Assembly (NCBI RefSeq): GCF_000355805.1
Contig: NZ_CM001837.1
Span: 2,540,100-2,604,099, forward strand
Origin: Dokdonia sp. PRO95
GTDB taxonomy: Bacteria; Bacteroidota; Bacteroidia; Flavobacteriales; Flavobacteriaceae
Length of the DNA: 64,000 nt
Direction of reading: 5' to 3'
Position 1 is the stretch's first letter. Each line of letters opens with the position of its first letter. This document shows, piece after piece, positions 63,322 through 64,000 of the stretch. Position numbers and translations under genes: made by a program. Under the pieces are notes generated by a model that saw only the letters and a program-made list of their open reading frames with translations, was not told the DNA's origin and did no database searches.

Positions 63322-64000
63322 AGCTGATTATTTATTTGGGTGAAAGAGGTTTTTGCTTTCGCGAAAGCGGTCTCATCGACCTCAAAATTTCCATACCAGA
63401 TATAGTCGTAAATATCTGTCACTTTTCTGAACTGGCTTCTTAAACTAAGGTCTTCTATTTCAGACAAATAGTCATGATTTGTCTTTTGTACTTGCCAGTC
63501 TATAAGATCTTGTTCACTCATTTTCTGAAGTATACGTAGATAATAAAAACGCACAGCTAGTCTATAATTACCAGCAGCAATTGCCTGCTCAATGAGTTGG
63601 TCTAAATCTTGTCGCTGTATCAGTTCTTCATCATCTGATAGTAAGGTCTCAGGAGCTTTTATTTTTTCCATTAATAAGGAACCGCTATCTATTTTCATAA
63701 ATAGCCATACAAAGAACACTAGTAAAGCTACGATGAGTATGTAGGGTAGTAGCTCTACTATAACTGCCCAAAAACCCGTAGCCTCGTTGCCACCAGTGAG
63801 CCAGCGTATGAACGCGTTATATAGATCGTTAATTTTTCTTTTAAAACGTGACCACCAAGTATCTTCTGGAGTCGCTTCTTTATAATTGAACTCATCGTCT
63901 TGTTTATATTTATCAAGACTATTTTCAGAGATGGGTAGCGGTGTTAGTTTTTCGTTGTCATAAGTGACAATACCACGAGGATCGTGATAGGTGTTTTCGG
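63318..64000 (-). CDS. DUF4129-like membrane protein (partial, runs off right edge)
   Basis: 227 codons are visible and the frame is still open at 64000, so the N-terminus is outside. The visible part has a region with RGIVTYDNEKLTPLPISEN and EDTWWSRFKRKINDLYNAF, one membrane helix (about WAVIVELLPYILIVALLVFF, coded near 63705-63770) and the C-terminal DUF4129 domain with DLDQLIEQAIAAGNYRLAVRFYYLRIL. A GTG at 63717-63719 lies within the helix and is not the start. An exact palindrome (63355-63368) encodes TAFAKAK near the C-terminus. It overlaps DUF4350 by 4 bases. Confidence 0.85.
   Translation of the reverse strand, partial: ENTYHDPRGIVTYDNEKLTPLPISENSLDKYKQDDEFNYKEATPEDTWWSRFKRKINDLYNAFIRWLTGGNEATGFWAVIVELLPYILIVALLVFFVWLFMKIDSGSLLMEKIKAPETLLSDDEELIQRQDLDQLIEQAIAAGNYRLAVRFYYLRILQKMSEQDLIDWQVQKTNHDYLSEIEDLSLRSQFRKVTDIYDYIWYGNFEVDETAFAKAKTSFTQINNQL

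Noticed and set aside
1-64000. CRISPR arrays, insertion sequences, prophage, integrase or toxin-antitoxin pairs
   Set aside because: Looked for regularly spaced direct repeats, transposase or integrase motifs and small paired genes; none seen apart from the non-CRISPR mosaic repeats at 12.2-12.9 kb.

Overview
The window reads as one contiguous piece of a low-GC Bacteroidota chromosome, most likely a marine Flavobacteriaceae. Dokdonia is my guess, from memory of similar proteins and not from a search. The evidence is the promoter style (TTG about 19-20 nt from TAnnTTTG), proteins with N-terminal lipobox or '..AQ' signal peptides, a TonB receptor with a carboxypeptidase-regulatory-like N-domain, Bacteroidota-type DUF families, a mitochondrial-type aconitase and polyphosphate glucokinase. 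No rRNA, tRNA, insertion sequence, phage or CRISPR was found. This is mostly core chromosome.

Layout. 0-8.3 kb: aconitase, a VOC/HxlR divergent pair, a large multi-PAS hybrid histidine kinase and an orphan protein that looks like a CHAT-fold relative without its catalytic residues. 8.4-13 kb: small hypothetical proteins, a membrane-anchored glutamate-synthase-like FMN protein, and a cluster of five 113-147 bp mosaic repeats. 13-22.3 kb: a DUF3810 protein, a pair of secreted amidohydrolases, and thrA-thrB on the other strand. thrA-thrB is preceded by an unannotated 25-residue Thr/Ile-rich leader peptide with a good promoter, so attenuation-type control is likely. 22.3-29 kb: nnr, then a minus-strand group (DUF6146 lipoprotein, DUF6787 membrane protein, His-rich small protein, TonB receptor, acidic lipoprotein) that looks like a metal-uptake locus, then a DUF937 protein. 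29-36 kb: serC-serA with an acyl-CoA reductase and a divergent ferredoxin, an ArsC-family protein, a HAD hydrolase, a DJ-1-like lipoprotein and an MFS transporter. 36-50 kb: M14 peptidase, ppgK, AI-2E family exporter, hisF-hisIE, S41 peptidase, LytTR regulator, DUF1853, truA, a PfpI-type protein and DUF2461. 50-54.5 kb: an OmpA-like porin with a clear promoter, a nitroreductase, and an mscS-hpf-(ArsC-like) stress operon. 54.5-64 kb: aldehyde dehydrogenase, gluconokinase and gluconate permease, purB, and a MoxR/DUF58/DUF4350/DUF4129 operon that runs off the right edge.

The strongest signal not explained by any gene is a perfect palindrome, GCTTTCGCGAAAGC. Fifteen exact copies and seven near-copies (all keeping TTTCGCGAAA) occur in 64 kb, where chance predicts far less than one. 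Copies inside genes are read in frame as AFAKA, RFRE or LSRK. Most intergenic copies sit a few bases after a stop codon. Its role is unknown to me.
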